Below are positions 28,601 to 41,294 of a stretch of DNA of 64,000 bases, one piece after another. Both the position numbers and the translations under genes were made by a program. The notes under the pieces are model-generated. The model was not told the origin of the DNA and made no database searches. It was given only the letters and a program-made list of their open reading frames with translations. The stretch spans positions 14,261,379 to 14,325,378 of the forward strand of contig NC_064771.1 in NCBI RefSeq assembly GCF_011397635.1. The letters are read 5' to 3'. The stretch is from Epinephelus fuscoguttatus (lineage: Eukaryota; Chordata; Actinopteri; Perciformes; Serranidae). Every line of letters begins with the position of its first letter. Position 1 is the first letter of the stretch.

Positions 28601-30482
28601 AAACTTTTTAATAATTCACATATTTCTTATCAATTTTGTGCTCACATAAAATTTGTAATATGATTTTAGGTTGTAACTGTTGCTTCCTGTCTATCTAAAG
28701 TGACCTAGATTACATAGAAAAGTTATAAACAGTAAAAAAAAAAAAAAAAAAAGGTTATTCAATAGCATTAACTCTGACAACAAGTCAGGTAAGGCAACAC
28801 TTATATACTGGAAACAGCTATCGATGTGTTGTTTAAAACAATAAAACATATCATCTTTGTAGCATCTATGGTGGTTCCACATTATAACATGGTAGCTCAT
28901 GAACAGAGGGACTTCCCAACTCAGAAAATGGGACCATCATTGGAGCATGTGAAAGCAGCATTAGCTCACTGAGAAAAACACTTTGGGAAATGTAGGAACT
29001 AATGTAAGTAAAAGTAGATGTGGCAGGTTGACGAAAATGTCGGCACGCTAAAAGAGTTGATTAAAAAATTGTAAAAAAATAAAATAAAAATGGGTGAATA
29101 TATTCAAAGGCGTACTTCTCCTTTTATACTATTTAATACTGACAGACTATGACTTCAATGTGCCCTACCGATTTCACTGCAGCCAGTATATTTATCACTG
29201 TGCCGTCCAACTTCTGCCCGTTGGCCACAATGTCTCCCAGAGAGTAGAAATCTCTGGAGTCCTTCACTGGCAGGTGGATCAGTGGCAGCATCCTGTCGAT
29301 AGTATCCATATCAGCACACAGAGACACCTGGGAATGAGCCTCCGTCACCAACAACCTATAGAGGCTGAGACAACAAATACAGGCCTTTGAACCTTCAAGT
29401 CCCTCTGAAACCATCATCAGACATTACACGCTGTTACATCATATTTTACACGGCATTACACTGTGTTAACCTTGCTACCCTTCGGTTATTTAAAAGCACC
29501 ACAAGGTGACGGTGACTAATTCTTCTACAACATCTTTATTTAAGTATTAATTACCTTGGTGTTGTGGGACAGAATTTGTCCCCTTTCTCTGGGTCTTTGC
29601 TGGTGACTAAAGGATTGTCAATGATGACTGGAAAATAATGAGAAACAAATTTGTGCAAATTGTTGATCACATTTAAGCACTGGCAGGTTTTGAAGCAAGC
29701 AAGACACTGGACACAACCAACGCATCATTTGTACTATTTTGATAAACCTGGAAATGACTGCATGTATTGACTAGAAACGTAAGAATTTCTGTTGCATTTC
29801 ATCCAGAAAAAATACACATATATTTGACAATGAGAGTGATTTCCTCACTACAGTCTCCAGTGCTGAAGCTGTTGGAGAGCCCAATGATGTACCCATCGTT
29901 TCCCCAGGCTGTCACATTGATGAAGAAGTCAGGTGAGTCCTTAATGGTGAAGCTGAAAGTGTATCTGTCCACACCTATATCTGAAATTCAGATGTATAGA
30001 TTTTTTTTAATGTTGCAGTAAAGAAGAAGAGTGGAGAATGGCTATTAGTGTATCTATTCTCCAGAAGAGGGGGCCAGTGCACAACACACTGAGGTGTAGT
30101 GCTGCCAGAAGAATTAAAGCAATAGCTTAGGTGCACTACTCTAAAGAGATACTAACTTTTTCTGTCAGGAAAGCTTCTGACATCAGATTTCCCAATGACG
30201 ATGCCTGCCACTTTCTGAAAAACATTACACATGTAATGACAGCGTGCAGCCATTTGAAGAAATGTTCATAATTCAACACAATTATGAAACTAACTCAGAA
30301 AAGCAGGCCTGAATTACATACTGTTCCATAATTGAAGACAATTACTCCTGTCTATTTGAGGGCTGCTCTAAGTTAGGCACAAAACATTAAATTGCTGTAG
30401 GATAAGTACTGAAGACTGAACTCACCGGATGAGAGAAGTTGGGATGCAGCTCAGAGATGGCGATGTAGGTCTGAGCAGCCAT
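25619..30482 (-). CDS. meiob: Meiosis-specific with OB domain-containing protein (MEIOB), 13 exons
   Basis: RPA1-like single-stranded-DNA-binding protein. In mouse it works with SPATA22 and RPA on meiotic recombination intermediates. Exons (minus, 5' to 3'): 30482-30426, 30214-30157, 29980-29849, 29627-29555, 29355-29169, 27725-27625, 27413-27361, 27173-27078, 26935-26843, 26580-26436, 26251-26065, 25906-25820, 25732-25619. Joined in frame they give 460 aa (human 442-471). Diagnostic matches: [40 protein letters not shown] and SKTIIT, plus [13 protein letters not shown]. Three OB folds are expected (about 30-120, 165-270, 300-450). The C-terminal one carries CSRC...C(X4)C at 332-351, resembling the RPA1 zinc ribbon. 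Exon 11 has two possible acceptors; I chose the one giving CSRC. Introns are small except intron 5 (about 1.4 kb). No lesions. Confidence 0.96.
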
Positions 30483-30489
30483 TTTGTTT

Positions 30490-30975
30490 ATTCATAACTT
30501 AATACAGTCCAGTCAGTGTTAATACATTTACTCTGAAAATGGGCAAGACAAATAAAGCTAACGTTGACAGTTGTTTTTTTGGCTAACACCACCTGGATAA
30601 AAGGTATGTAAGCATTTGCTTTTTTCTAACATAACCTAATACTTAAGAGCTTAGCTTAAAACTAACGCTACTGTACCTGAGTTAAATTATTAGGTCAGTT
30701 GTAACAGTTAGCTAACTCTGCTAGCTACATAGTAAAACAAAGCTAATGTTAAGCTAGCTGACTCGTTCACTGCTATCACCTCTAACTGGCGACATGAGTA
30801 TTTAGAGGGCTCCTATTTTTTCTTAATTACTTACTGATTTAAATAGCTTAATTTCAGCTTCACCCAAGGCGTTTCCAGTTTATTAAGTTATATTTTTTAC
30901 CTGCGTCAGTTTTCCTCACAGTTTACCGCGGCACAGCTGTTGCACGCGACACAACCTGCGGAGCTCAGATGCTGC
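30490..30975 (-). promoter_or_regulatory. Probable meiob 5' flank
   Basis: This is the sequence directly upstream of the meiob start on its strand. CpG-containing words (TTACCGCGG, GCACGCGAC) cluster at 30925-30965 and may mark the promoter. A short 5' UTR intron is possible. I see no clear TATA box and have not identified specific factor sites. Confidence 0.3.
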
Positions 30976-31261
30976 ATTCAAACGCAATCGGAAATATCAC
31001 AATTTCAAATTGTGATAATCAGATAAGAAAAAAAATCAGTGTGAGGTAAAAATGTCTAACAGTGTAGAGGCTTTGTCACATACTGATATTTCAGCAATAT
31101 GTCCTATAATATGCTGTATGTTATTTTATGTTATGTCCTAATTGTCAAGACAGATTAAATAAAATTCTTACAAATAAATAAGGTGAAAGGGGTACATTCA
31201 AAAGCCTTATTCAGCCATTAGCTATAACATACAGCTACTTCATTTTTTAAAATGAAACCAG

Positions 31262-31750
31262 CCAACCCATTTTCATTCCAAGCTCATCAAATGCTGCTGC
31301 TTTGTTGGTTAAGGTAATATGAGGAGCTGGAATCTCCCTATAGGGTGAGTGGGAGGGTCCAACAAACCCTGGACTTTCACCTGGGAGCCCCCTGGTAGCT
31401 TCCTGTGTGAAAATTGAGCAAAACCATGATTATTTTTTTTTTAAACCTAATCTTGTGCTTTTGTTGCCTAAACCTAACCAAGTGCTTTTAAGGAAATAAA
31501 TGTAAATACAAGGTGTTTTACTGATGTTGTAAGACTATGTATTGAGCAGGAACTGTACATTTCCCGTTAAAACCAAAGTATATTTTGAAAAGACACAATG
31601 CATGTAACAAGCATAAATTGGCATGAAATCCTGAAACCTCCATAGCAGCCACAAGAGGTTGCCTAGCTTGTCATATGTAGACCTGAAAGTTCACAAAGTG
31701 ATGATATTTGACAAGATGGGATGAGAACACGTTGATAAATACATAGAGTG
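31262..31750 (+). repeat. Dispersed repeat family C, longer copy
   Basis: Its 3' part (about 31515-31745) is similar in order and orientation to 59990-60235. Shared landmarks include GTACATTTCC, ATTTTGAAAA, ATGCATGTAACA / ATGCACGTAACA, GTCATATGT and GAGAAC/GAGAATG. The type is unknown. Confidence 0.6.
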
Positions 31751-32109
31751 CTCGTTTTGGTCTTGGGAGCTAGCAATTGTTGCTGATTTCCTACAGGCAG
31801 AAATGAAAACTCCATAGCATAAGATGAACATCATGTGCAATTCATTCTTCAGTATCATGTTCACTTGTCAAAGTAGTGCAATATCATTTTCTCAAGTGCA
31901 ATACTACCTCTTATTGTTATATTCAACATAACATTGATTATCAGGAACAGTCCGTTTTTTCCCCCCACCAATTTAGTTAATTTTAGTAACTCTTGTATGT
32001 ATCATACTCCTATTGCTACTCTTTTAGGCACTGGTTTTTGCTTCTGCTTCTTGAAAACACTTCTTATCTTGCATATTTATATATTTTGCCAGATATTTAA
32101 TACTCTATT

Positions 32110-32285
32110 GTTCTAAAACTGGGCCCAGTGAGTGACCCTGACCCGGGGAACACAGGTTGACTGGTTGTGAATTGTTAAAATTGTGGTTACTGTTCTTATC
32201 GTCACTGTAATTTAAAGCATTCTCTGGCACAAGAATTTCCTCCAGGATAAATAAAGTTCTATTGAATTCAGTTGAATTGAATTAA
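32110..32285 (+). mobile_element. LINE-type 3' tail fragment ending in ATTGA-like repeats
   Basis: The words AATTTCCTCCAGGATAAATA and AAAGTTCTATTGAATT, followed by a short TTGAA/ATTGA repeat, are typical of the 3' terminus of teleost LINEs and their SINE partners. The rest of the element is not recognisable. Confidence 0.5.
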
Positions 32286-35200
32286 GTATTTTGCATCTCA
32301 GCTTTCTTTGTACAGTGAAATAAAACAACATCCACCAACTACATTTATTTACTTACTGAACTACTACTTTGTCTTATTATTTTGCAGAACAAACTCTATG
32401 CTGGTGTTCAGTCATGGAGCAAGTCATTTTTGAGAAGCACACAAAGGCAAGTAAGCCTGCATCCACCCATTTTTTCTCTCCAGTTATCTATCTGAAAATC
32501 TTTATAGATAGTTTTATATGGTTACATTTCTGTCAGATGTATGATGTATGTAAAGTCTACTATTTTACTATATTTTCTTTCCTCCATAAAAATATCCAAA
32601 ACTATTTCACATACTCTAATATCCTGTGTAAATGTATAATTTGCTAATGCTCATTTAGACGTTAGAATGTGACTCAGCTGTAATTAAACATCCACTGATT
32701 CACTGATTCCTAATTTGCACAGAATATTTAGATGAGTCACCACCTACAACTGTGATTAGTTAAAATCTCTTGAAGTGAAAAGAGTCCTGCAATCATCCAG
32801 TGTTTTGGTAGACTTTATGTGATGTTGCCTAGGATGAAATCTACAATTTCAACATGCATTCAGTACAGTAAACATCTGTACAGCTGTGCAAACATGCATG
32901 AAATGGAACTGAACAGTACGACTGCTATCACTGATGGACCCATTGACTGGAAACTGTCAGTTACACACACTTATACACACATTCACCTCACACACACACT
33001 ATATTTGTGCACTATGGGAGTCATTTTCTTAAAAGCCTCTACTGTGAAAGGTATCCCTGCACCCAGACTTTGATATCACCTTGATAATCCATCCCAGTCA
33101 TCATTCACAGCACGGGATTTGTTCTCAGACGGCAGTGCTGAGATGAATTTGACAGTTTCCTGGTTTGCTTTGATAGCACAAAGCTGTATTTGACGTGTGA
33201 TACTGTCTCATACACCTAAGCTGGAATGAAAAGGTGTAACAGTAAACCCTCATTCAGCTTCACACCGCCTTGTTCCACTTCCACGGTGACTAATCCTCGC
33301 GGTCGGGCGTTTGGATCGGATATCTCATCCCTGTGACTAATGTAGATTTTCAGGCAGTCATATGTCTGTTGATGTGATTCTATGGTCAATGTGTTCCTAA
33401 TCGCTGAGAGAAAACAGTGCAGCAGCAGCAGCAGCAGCAGCCGCCATAAAGCCATTTTCAACACAATAACACAACATGGGGAGATTATTCCCTCAGCAGA
33501 CAGTCTGGTGTGTAATGTTCCATCAATGTATTGATGGACTTTGTATAATGTTGTATAATGTGAACTGATTAAACACACTACACGTGTAGCCACGCAGACG
33601 AATCGATTGGTTATTTGCACCAGTGGTTATTCAAATGACACCAAATTTCAAATTCTAATTTCATTAGGTTTTTTCTGACTACAGTTTGTGAGTCCATTAA
33701 TCACAGGCTGCACTGTAAAGCATCATCAGATAAATCAAGTGAACCTTGCTTTTGCTTCAATGATTTAACCATAATGAATTCATGGCCTCAGTTAATCTGC
33801 CATTAATCATACTTTGGTCCGATATTCAGCTGCTTCTTTTTAAAATAATCTGAATAAACTATTTGAATTTCTTTACGATGAGCAGTCGCATAAGGTCCTG
33901 CTTGTCCCTTCTGATGGCATGACTTTATTCCGAGGTGAGCAGGAAGTACCTGCAGGGCTACAAACACAGTCACTGCAGGAATGTGCTGTGATTGGGTGGC
34001 CTCAGGTCGGCTCCCTGGAGGGCCTGCAGCCGTCTGACCGCTCCTCGACTATTAATCCATCATCTCGCTGTGTGTGTATGAGTGGGTGTGTCTGTGTGCC
34101 TATGTGTGTGTTTTCTGTTCCGTGTGCATGTCAGTGAATACAGTAGGGTTATGTGCTGTGTGTAGAGCTGCCATGTTCATTCTCACACAGGCATGATAAA
34201 CACAAGGCTGTCCTTAGTCTCCATAGAAAGTATGACAACTTACAGGTAGCCACACTGAGGCTCCTCACGCACTTGATTAAGCTGATTGTCTTCAGGAATA
34301 TGCAACATGTCCATCACAACTGAACCAAGCAGATTTTTGTGATGTCTCTGCTGCAGTGGGAATTCATTACTGTGCCACTTGTACATCAATCAGCACATTG
34401 TTGTGGACACATTTGCTGCTACTTAAGAAAACTGCATTTCTGCACTAAATACTTGGAATAGTAGGAGAAACTTTGTCTGAAAAGGCAGACATCTTACCAG
34501 AAATTCAAATACCACATTCGAAACATTCTTCATGAGGAATGTGACAGTTTTATTCCCCTGTGTCATTTGCTATTTATGTGAAATGTTTTTTGAAATTACT
34601 GGTCTCGCTGATCTACAAATCTCTGACTCTTGGAAATGAGAAAATGTATCTCAAGGTAGATAAAGGCTAAATATTAGTTTAGAATAAACAGTGGCAGATA
34701 TGATTTACTCTTTTAAAGTAGGCGGACTGGCTAGTCAGCAAGAACAACACACACAAAAAAATAATGCTAAGATTGAGGGTATGATATGCAGGATTGTCGG
34801 TCAGTGCAGAAATAAAAGTGCGTAAGCGATATGTCTCTTGGATGCTGCCGCTTACAGTCTGGCATCTGGTCTCTACCTTTTTATAAAGCCTCATCTTCAC
34901 CTGAGTGCTCTGGGGTACACACACATAAACATCCTGAACACAGAGAATAAGAAGAAATGAAGGCAGAGTGCAGAGTCTCTGCAGAAAAATACACCACCAC
35001 ACACTAAGATTGAGTCATAAGTGATGACTGAGAGGGATTACTGGTCCTGCATAGTATATCAGGATTGACTGTTTGAAAACCTTTAGCTCATAGTGTTGTG
35101 GGATTCAGACCAAATGCACTATGGCATATAGTGTCTTTGGTCAAACAAAGTTTCAAGACCTGGTTTTTGGACAATCAGACGTGAACATTTCTAATCAACA

Positions 35201-35636
35201 CAGTGCATTACCCACTGAAACACTGGCTCACATGCTGCTAAACTGCTTTACGTCCTTGCCCGTTGCGAGCTAGTCAACTCTGCATGGGTATGTAGGCTAT
35301 GCAACATCTATTTTATTAACAGCATAGCTAACTTTCTGTCGCATGGCTTGTGTGTTAGTGCATATAACCATACATAATGACTACTGTATTTAAACTTTGT
35401 TTACTTTCTATTGCTGCTCTGCATGTCTGAGTGTAATGCTAGTCTGTGTGTTGGTGTTTCATGTTGCTTGCATGTTTGTTTGTGCTAACATACTGTAGTT
35501 AATGCTGTATTTATGTCTTTATGCTGTCTTTGTCCTGTGAATTTGATCCTTTTATTTGTTTCAAAACATCTTGCCGAAGGACTGCAGTTGAAAATTAGAA
35601 AGTGTTTCTCTTATTCTTGCCTGGTTATTGAATCAT

Positions 35637-36933
35637 AGTGGTGGACAGTAACAAAGTAAATTCACATAAGTGGGCCACTGTATTTAAATACAATTCTGGG
35701 GCAAATTTTATACTTAATACTACATATACACACACATTTTTTTTTTATTGATATAGTAACTTTGCAGAACATGAGCATATGATACACTGTGGTAGACTGA
35801 ACAATCCAGTAGTATGAAAACCAGCTACAACATTAAAATGCTGCTTGCATATTATTATATATATATGTGATATTATATATTACACCAGTAGAGCAGCATT
35901 GATTAGAAAATGAATAGAATAGAATAGAACAGAATACAATATATTTTTATTGTCCACCAAGGGTGGAAATTTGTCTTCAGCTCACCAAATAAAACACTTA
36001 AACACATTAGATCAGCTCATTGTCTGTCTGTGGGTTAAAACTCAAAAGTCCCTTTTCTGAGTTAAGAATACTGATGGCACTGGGGATGACGGACTTCTTA
36101 AATACATTTTTGGTCACAAGAGGGACTTTCTAGCACCTCCTGGAGCTCAAACTGGCTACAGAGAGGGTGGGAGCTATCTTCCAAGATACGCCTCGCTTTT
36201 TTTTCTCGACCTTTCTGTAAAGAGTTGAGTCAAGGGCTTTTGTGGCTTGCCAACTGTTTTACTTGTCATTGTCACAACCCTACAGAGATTACTCTTGGAT
36301 GTACAGGTGAAATGAGCATACTAGACAGGAATGTGAAACGTTAAAACACTCTCAGCCATATGCACACAAATTCTAAAATCTGCTGACTGACACCAAGGCC
36401 ACCGAGGTTCCTAAGAATATAAAGTCGCTGTGAACGTTTCTTTAAATAAACTCAGTATTTCCAGAGAAGCTCACATGGGAATCCAGAACCATACCAAGAT
36501 ATTTAAAAATTTCCATAGTTTCAACACGTTGGCCATCGAGTGTTTCCTGCAAATAATCATCAACATGGTGGCACACCATCTTTGGTCTTGGCCACATTGA
36601 TTTCTAACTTGTTCATGTGACACCAATTGGCAACTGTTTTAAAAATTGAATAATTGTTTTAGTAAAAAAACTACTTAGCTGATTAATTAATAATGAAAAT
36701 AATCATTAGTTGCAGTCCTAATCAGTAGTAAACACACCACCATATGATATTGAATTATATACTAGTGACAGGACCCAGTGTGTATCGGCCACCAGTGCTT
36801 TAATTTTTTGCTCATCATTCTTCCACTCCTGTACTTTTAAACGCACAAACTTTACTTGTAATGGAGTATTTTTACATTGCAGTATTCCTAGTAAAAGACC
36901 TAAATACTTCCTTCCACTGCTGTCATATTTAGC
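35637..36933. mobile_element. hAT-like repeat split by a LINE fragment
   Basis: The left part (from 35637, GTGGTGGACAGTAACAAAGT) and the right part (to 36933, TACTTGTAATGGAGTATT ... TTCCTTCCACTGCTG) are opposite ends of the same family as 23521-24092. The internal landmark ACCAGCTACAACATTAAAAT is at about 35820. The two halves are separated by a LINE-derived block. Confidence 0.6.
35905..36640 (-). mobile_element. 3' fragment of a CR1/L2/Rex1-type LINE, antisense
   Basis: Read on the minus strand the block ends with GGTGAGCTGAAGACAAATTT, a 'GGTGGACAATAAAAATAT' tail and ATTCT repeats (35920-35905), a typical LINE 3' end. Conceptual translation upstream gives scattered pieces resembling the C-terminal part of LINE reverse transcriptases (for example LRNLGGLGVSQQ), broken by many stops. 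It is 5' truncated and old. Confidence 0.55.
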
Positions 36934-38406
36934 GACTGTCCTCTGGACCTCCACGATGGCACCAGACAGGAGATTTGTGGTTCGGCTGCACACCCTGTGT
37001 AAAACATGAGAAGACAGACGGAAGCAAAGACAGCGGCAACTGCTCAGAGGCATGGCAACTCAAAGACAAACACAAAGCCAAGCCCAAGTCGTCTTAGAGA
37101 CGGAGGGATTGAAAGGATGTGACAGCTACATATTCCTTCTTTAGTCGTCTGTGTGCTTGTTCTTTGTCCAACAACCGACTTTTGGTTTGATCTAAATGAA
37201 CATTTGTAATCAGGAAGTCTTAGAATTGGTGTTTACACTATATCCACATGTGATGTACCAAAAAACCCTGCACAGGAATACAGGAAGTGGTTAGACAAGT
37301 TGTAGTATTTAGGTTGGTGAACCAAAGGGTTTTAGCTCACATGCAAGCATGCACACACACATAGACAATAGAGCTATTGTTTTTCAGTGCAGAGATATTC
37401 TGTGAGGATCTAATGGAACCAATCATCATTATTTTATTGAATCCAATCATTTAAACATATTGTTCGGAATGGTGAGCAATATTTTGGCACAACCCATACG
37501 TCTACATCCAAGTATAGCTTTCGCAGTCGTTGGCAGCAGTCTTTATTGGCTTCCAGAAGTGGAAGACGTCCAAACTACAAGTATGTGTACACTGTAATTT
37601 CCCTGCCACCTGTGTGACTAACTACACTGTAGCCACTGCACTGCTGGGTCTGCTCACAGCCATTGAATCCAGCTGGGCTCTGCTAGAACAATGCGCTCTG
37701 TCTCCTCATCCCCGTGTCTAGTGAAGGGAGGGTGCACGACTGCGGAGGAAACCTTAAATGATGTTAATAATGTGCTGTTGAAAAGCAGCACAGAGACAGA
37801 AATCAGTGGCATGCATGATGTCAGCTCCCATTATTGCTGTGTGCCACCATGTTGAGGTAATGGGAGCAACACTGTGGCGCTGGTCATGTTTTTGCTATGA
37901 GTCCTGACCGAGACTGAAGTGAGACAGGAAACGTTACATTACATGACATTTAAATGAAATGAGGGGGAAAGTGACATTTATGTTGCGAAAACATGACTAA
38001 ACAACAACTCTTTTCAGTCATGGTGTGTTTTCAGGGAACATTTCCACGCTGATACTGAATGAAATGCATGTTGTTTTGATGCTGCTTGTGGTTTGGGCGC
38101 TTTTACGTCACTGTCTACAAAAAACAGGTATCGGCACCTACACGCCCAACTGAGACATGTCTTTTATCCCTCTGTTGTCTGGTTTGCACAGTTATGGCCT
38201 TAATCCAAACTTGTGGTGTCCTCATATGCAAGTTAAAATGACTGTGGGGGATGGTGGAGATATTCATTTTGTGGCCTTGCCTCACAAACCTCTCTGCAAC
38301 CTCGGCTGGTGCCATGACAGAGGTGGAGTCAGTAATTAGCTGTGCATAGATAAAGGCAAAAAAGGTGCCAGCTAGGTGACATTTGCTTGTTAGCATGAAA
38401 CAAAAA

Positions 38407-39058
38407 ATATAGCTGAGGCAGGTTGGGCGTGAGTTACTGCCCCATGCAAAGGAGTTCCAGTATCATGGGGTCTTGTTCACAAGTGAGGGTAGAATGGAGT
38501 GTGAGATGGATTGGTGGTCTGGCGCAGCATCCGCAGTGATGCTGGCGCTGTCTGGAAGGCAAAGCTTTCGACTTACTGGTCCATCGATGTCCCAACCCTC
38601 ACCTATGGTCATGAGCTCTGGGTAGTGACCGAAAGAATGAGATTGCGGATACAAGTGGCCGAAATGAGTTTCTTTCGTGGGGTGGCTGGGCTCAGTCTTA
38701 GAGATAAGGTAAGGACCTTGGACATCTAGAGGGATGTAGAGGGGAGCAGAGCCACTGCTCCTTCAAATTGAAAGGGGTCAGTTGAGGTGCTTCAGGCATT
38801 TTATCAGAATGCCTCCTGGGCACCTCCCGCAGGAGGTGTTATGGGTACGTCCCACTGGTAGGAGGCCCCGGGGCAGACCCAGAACCAGCTGGAGGGATTA
38901 CGTATCTTGTCTGGCCTGGGAGCAACTTGGGGTCACCCAGGAGGAGCTGGAAAGTGTTGCTGGAGAGAGGAACGTCTGTGGTGCTTTGCTCGGCCTGCTG
39001 CCCCTACGACTTCGGATAAGCAGATGAAAATGGATGGATGGACGGATATAGCTGAGGC
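38407..39058 (+). mobile_element. 5'-truncated RTE/Rex3-like LINE with a perfect 13-bp target duplication
   Basis: ATATAGCTGAGGC occurs at 38407-38419 and 39046-39058 and brackets 626 bp. Inside, two frames encode the C-terminal end of a LINE reverse transcriptase: LTYGHELWVVTERMRLRIQ with GVAGLSLRDK, then MPPGHLPQEV and RPTGRRPRGRPRTSWRDYV. It ends in a GGATGGATGG tail, as many teleost LINEs do. The coding part is broken by a stop after about 38727 and a frame change. I recall this C-terminus from Rex3-like RTE elements, but the clade is not certain. Confidence 0.85.
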
Positions 39059-39994
39059 TGATGAGGCTGTCATCAGTTTTGCAGCTATTTGGCCATAAAA
39101 CAAAGTATTAGACACATTTAAATTTTGATCTTATGGTGCAAAAGAAGAAGTTAAAGTCCCAGTAAAGTAAAATCAAAGATTTCTTTCTAGACACATTATA
39201 CATGTAAATACACAGAAAATACTAATATGAAAAGACTGGGAACCTTGTAGTAGAATATTGTGTCCGTTACCCCAAAAAAATCATTGTGCACTGCAGCCTT
39301 GCGCACTGAGTCCAGTGTGTTTTATTGTTTCATTCGTAGTGAAAATTTGTAATACACAATAAAATGTAAAGACACTTTTGCTCCCTTGCCTCTCTCCACT
39401 GGAGTTACCTCCCTGTCTGACCTGGGGCTGACCCGTCACACTCTCCCTGTCTGTGCCATCATCATCCACCTTAATATTATTATCTTACCTGTTGAAACTG
39501 ATCTGAGTTATGAAATTATATTGTGTGACTCATTCCTCTGTCCTGTTGCCACATTTTCTTCACTGCACCTTGGTCTAACAACTCACTAAAGGCTTTGCTG
39601 GCTGCGAAAAACACAAAAAATCTAACCTGTTCTGAAAACTATAACGATGGATAAAGGTTTCAGAGTCAGTGTGCAAACTCCATTGACACAACAGGAGATT
39701 GTATTTATTTCTAGATGTGCGATAATTCAGGATGAAATCAACTGACTCAGTGAGGAAAGGTCTTAAGGTCTCTGTCCAGGATTTTTTGGGTGGATCTGAA
39801 AACAAGGCTTAATGCCTCACTGGAGCAATGCTTTCCATAGCCCCTCCCCTACTATATAAAACATACTGTATGTCACTGCTAACATTAGAATGCAAATAAC
39901 TTAAATGCCAAAATCATATACACAAGCAAAACAGTTGTCACGAACGTACCTTTCAGTCTTTCCGTCCAGTGCTTTGTGCTAACGTTAGCTGCTG

Positions 39995-40840
39995 TTAGCT
40001 GCTAAATTAGAGTCTGTCTCTGCGCAGTGGCTCACTCGTCCTTTGGCCCGGGAGGCCTGTATGGTACTGTGCAGCTGGGTTAAGACTAGTTCACATTACA
40101 CAATTTTCACCCGGATTTTCTGTCACGGAGAGTAATCTTTTGAGTGTTCATACCTGGCGACGTGTGTTTCTGTCATCGAGAGTCTCGCCAACTGTGTTAC
40201 GACCTGTGTGCACACCACAGTATTTCTCCATGGAGCCCTCGCCGACAGAGCCCCAGATAACGCGATGACATCACCAAACGTTTTTTAACTTAGAGACGAC
40301 GCATCGTAAAGGCATGGATATTCTTCCCAGTGTGGAATCAGATCTGCCTCCAGGGCCTGGGTCCAAACACAACGCACTCCCCGTGATCCTGTGGACGCCA
40401 CCATTGTTGTTGTTGCTTGCCCTCCTCACATTTCTTCCGTCCTCCTGCGTGCTGGTGTGGGACGTATCCCGCCTCTCGCTGGCTGATGCTCTTTGTCAGT
40501 CGTGTCAGACTTCTCCAGTTTTCTAGAACACCAGATATCCAGTCCCAGTCGCAGACGAGGGGGCAACTTGCTCATAGGCTTGTTCACACATGAGGACTCT
40601 TCATGGCAGTCTATCTGCCAACTCACCTCCGACCCAAGGTGGCTCTCAAGATCTTCTGCGACGTCAAAATCGCGGTGATAATCATGTGATGTGAACTAGG
40701 CATTAGCTGCTAACATGAGTCTGTCACTTTGCAGCGGCTTGTTCTTTGGCTTGGGGGTGTGTATGCTTTGTGCTACTGGGTAAACTGCTGACGTGATGAG
40801 TCTGTTGGTCATAGCAGTTTGTTCCTTGGCTCAGCTACTT
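39995..40840 (+). repeat. Three diverged ~80-90 bp tandem units, the first two separated by a MITE
   Basis: Unit 1 starts at 39995 (TTAGCTGCTAAATTAGAGTC), unit 2 at 40703 (TTAGCTGCTAACATGAGTCT) and unit 3 at 40781 (TAAACTGCTGACGTGATGAG). All continue to GAGTCTG...GTT/GGCT...TTTGGC/CTTGGC. The MITE at 40083-40702 sits exactly at the junction of units 1 and 2. Confidence 0.65.
40080..40705. mobile_element. 620-bp TIR element with TTA target duplication
   Basis: TTA at 40080-40082 and 40703-40705 flank 620 bp. The ends are inverted repeats: CTAGTTCACATTACACAATT at the left and, inverse at the right, CTAGTTCACATCACATGATT. A 3-bp TTA target fits PIF/Harbinger. The interior is GC-richer than its surroundings. 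Its open frames look fortuitous. Confidence 0.75.
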
Positions 40841-41254
40841 CCAGGGATACGTCCACAGCATTTCAGAACAGAGATTATTGGCTATTTTTCCACAATTTTG
40901 AAACCAAAAAATTGAGGAAGTGGAATTCTGCTTTTATTTTCACTTTATCTGGACTTCACCTCCCACAGTTCTTGAGACGTTTCACTCTGAACTACAAATC
41001 TCAACCTAATGGTGGTGCTAGAGCAAACTATGATCACTAAAGTCATTAGGATTCATCATCTGGAGACCATGAACGTCATCTAATAGCTGTAGAGATATTT
41101 CAGTCTTGACCGATGTGGTGGACTGACCTACCAAGGAACCAGCGTTGCGATCCCCAGAGCCATAATGTTAGCGTGGCTAAAACTGTGGATCTTGAAGAAA
41201 AGATTTTTTTTTTCAATTTAAAATCATATGTTTTATTTCACATAGGCTAATACT

Positions 41255-41258
<4 letters not shown>

Positions 41259-41292
<34 letters not shown>
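41259..41292. repeat. (AC)17 microsatellite
   Basis: Uninterrupted AC dinucleotide run of 34 bases. Confidence 0.95.

Positions 41293-41294
<2 letters not shown>

Larger units (their letters stand above)
30975..38400. other. Gene-free stretch beyond meiob
   Basis: No exon chain with splice sites or family similarity is visible. Recognisable content is repeat family C (31.26-31.75 kb), a LINE-tail fragment (32.1-32.3 kb) and a nested hAT/LINE block (35.6-36.9 kb). Stretches such as 33.64-33.80 kb are of normal complexity and not obviously repetitive, so they could be conserved non-coding DNA, which needs a comparison to decide. Confidence 0.45.

Noticed and set aside
33216-33620. 134-codon minus-strand frame with a leucine-rich 'signal peptide'
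   Set aside because: The leucines come from a short CAG/GCA repeat near 33420. There is no splice context, polyadenylation signal or recognisable domain.
38511-39027. Reverse-transcriptase-like frames as a host gene
   Set aside because: They are the C-terminal remnant of a truncated LINE with a target-site duplication, broken between the two frames.
40314-40526. Leucine-rich short frame near 40.4 kb
   Set aside because: It lies wholly inside the TTA-flanked MITE and has no homology that I recognise.
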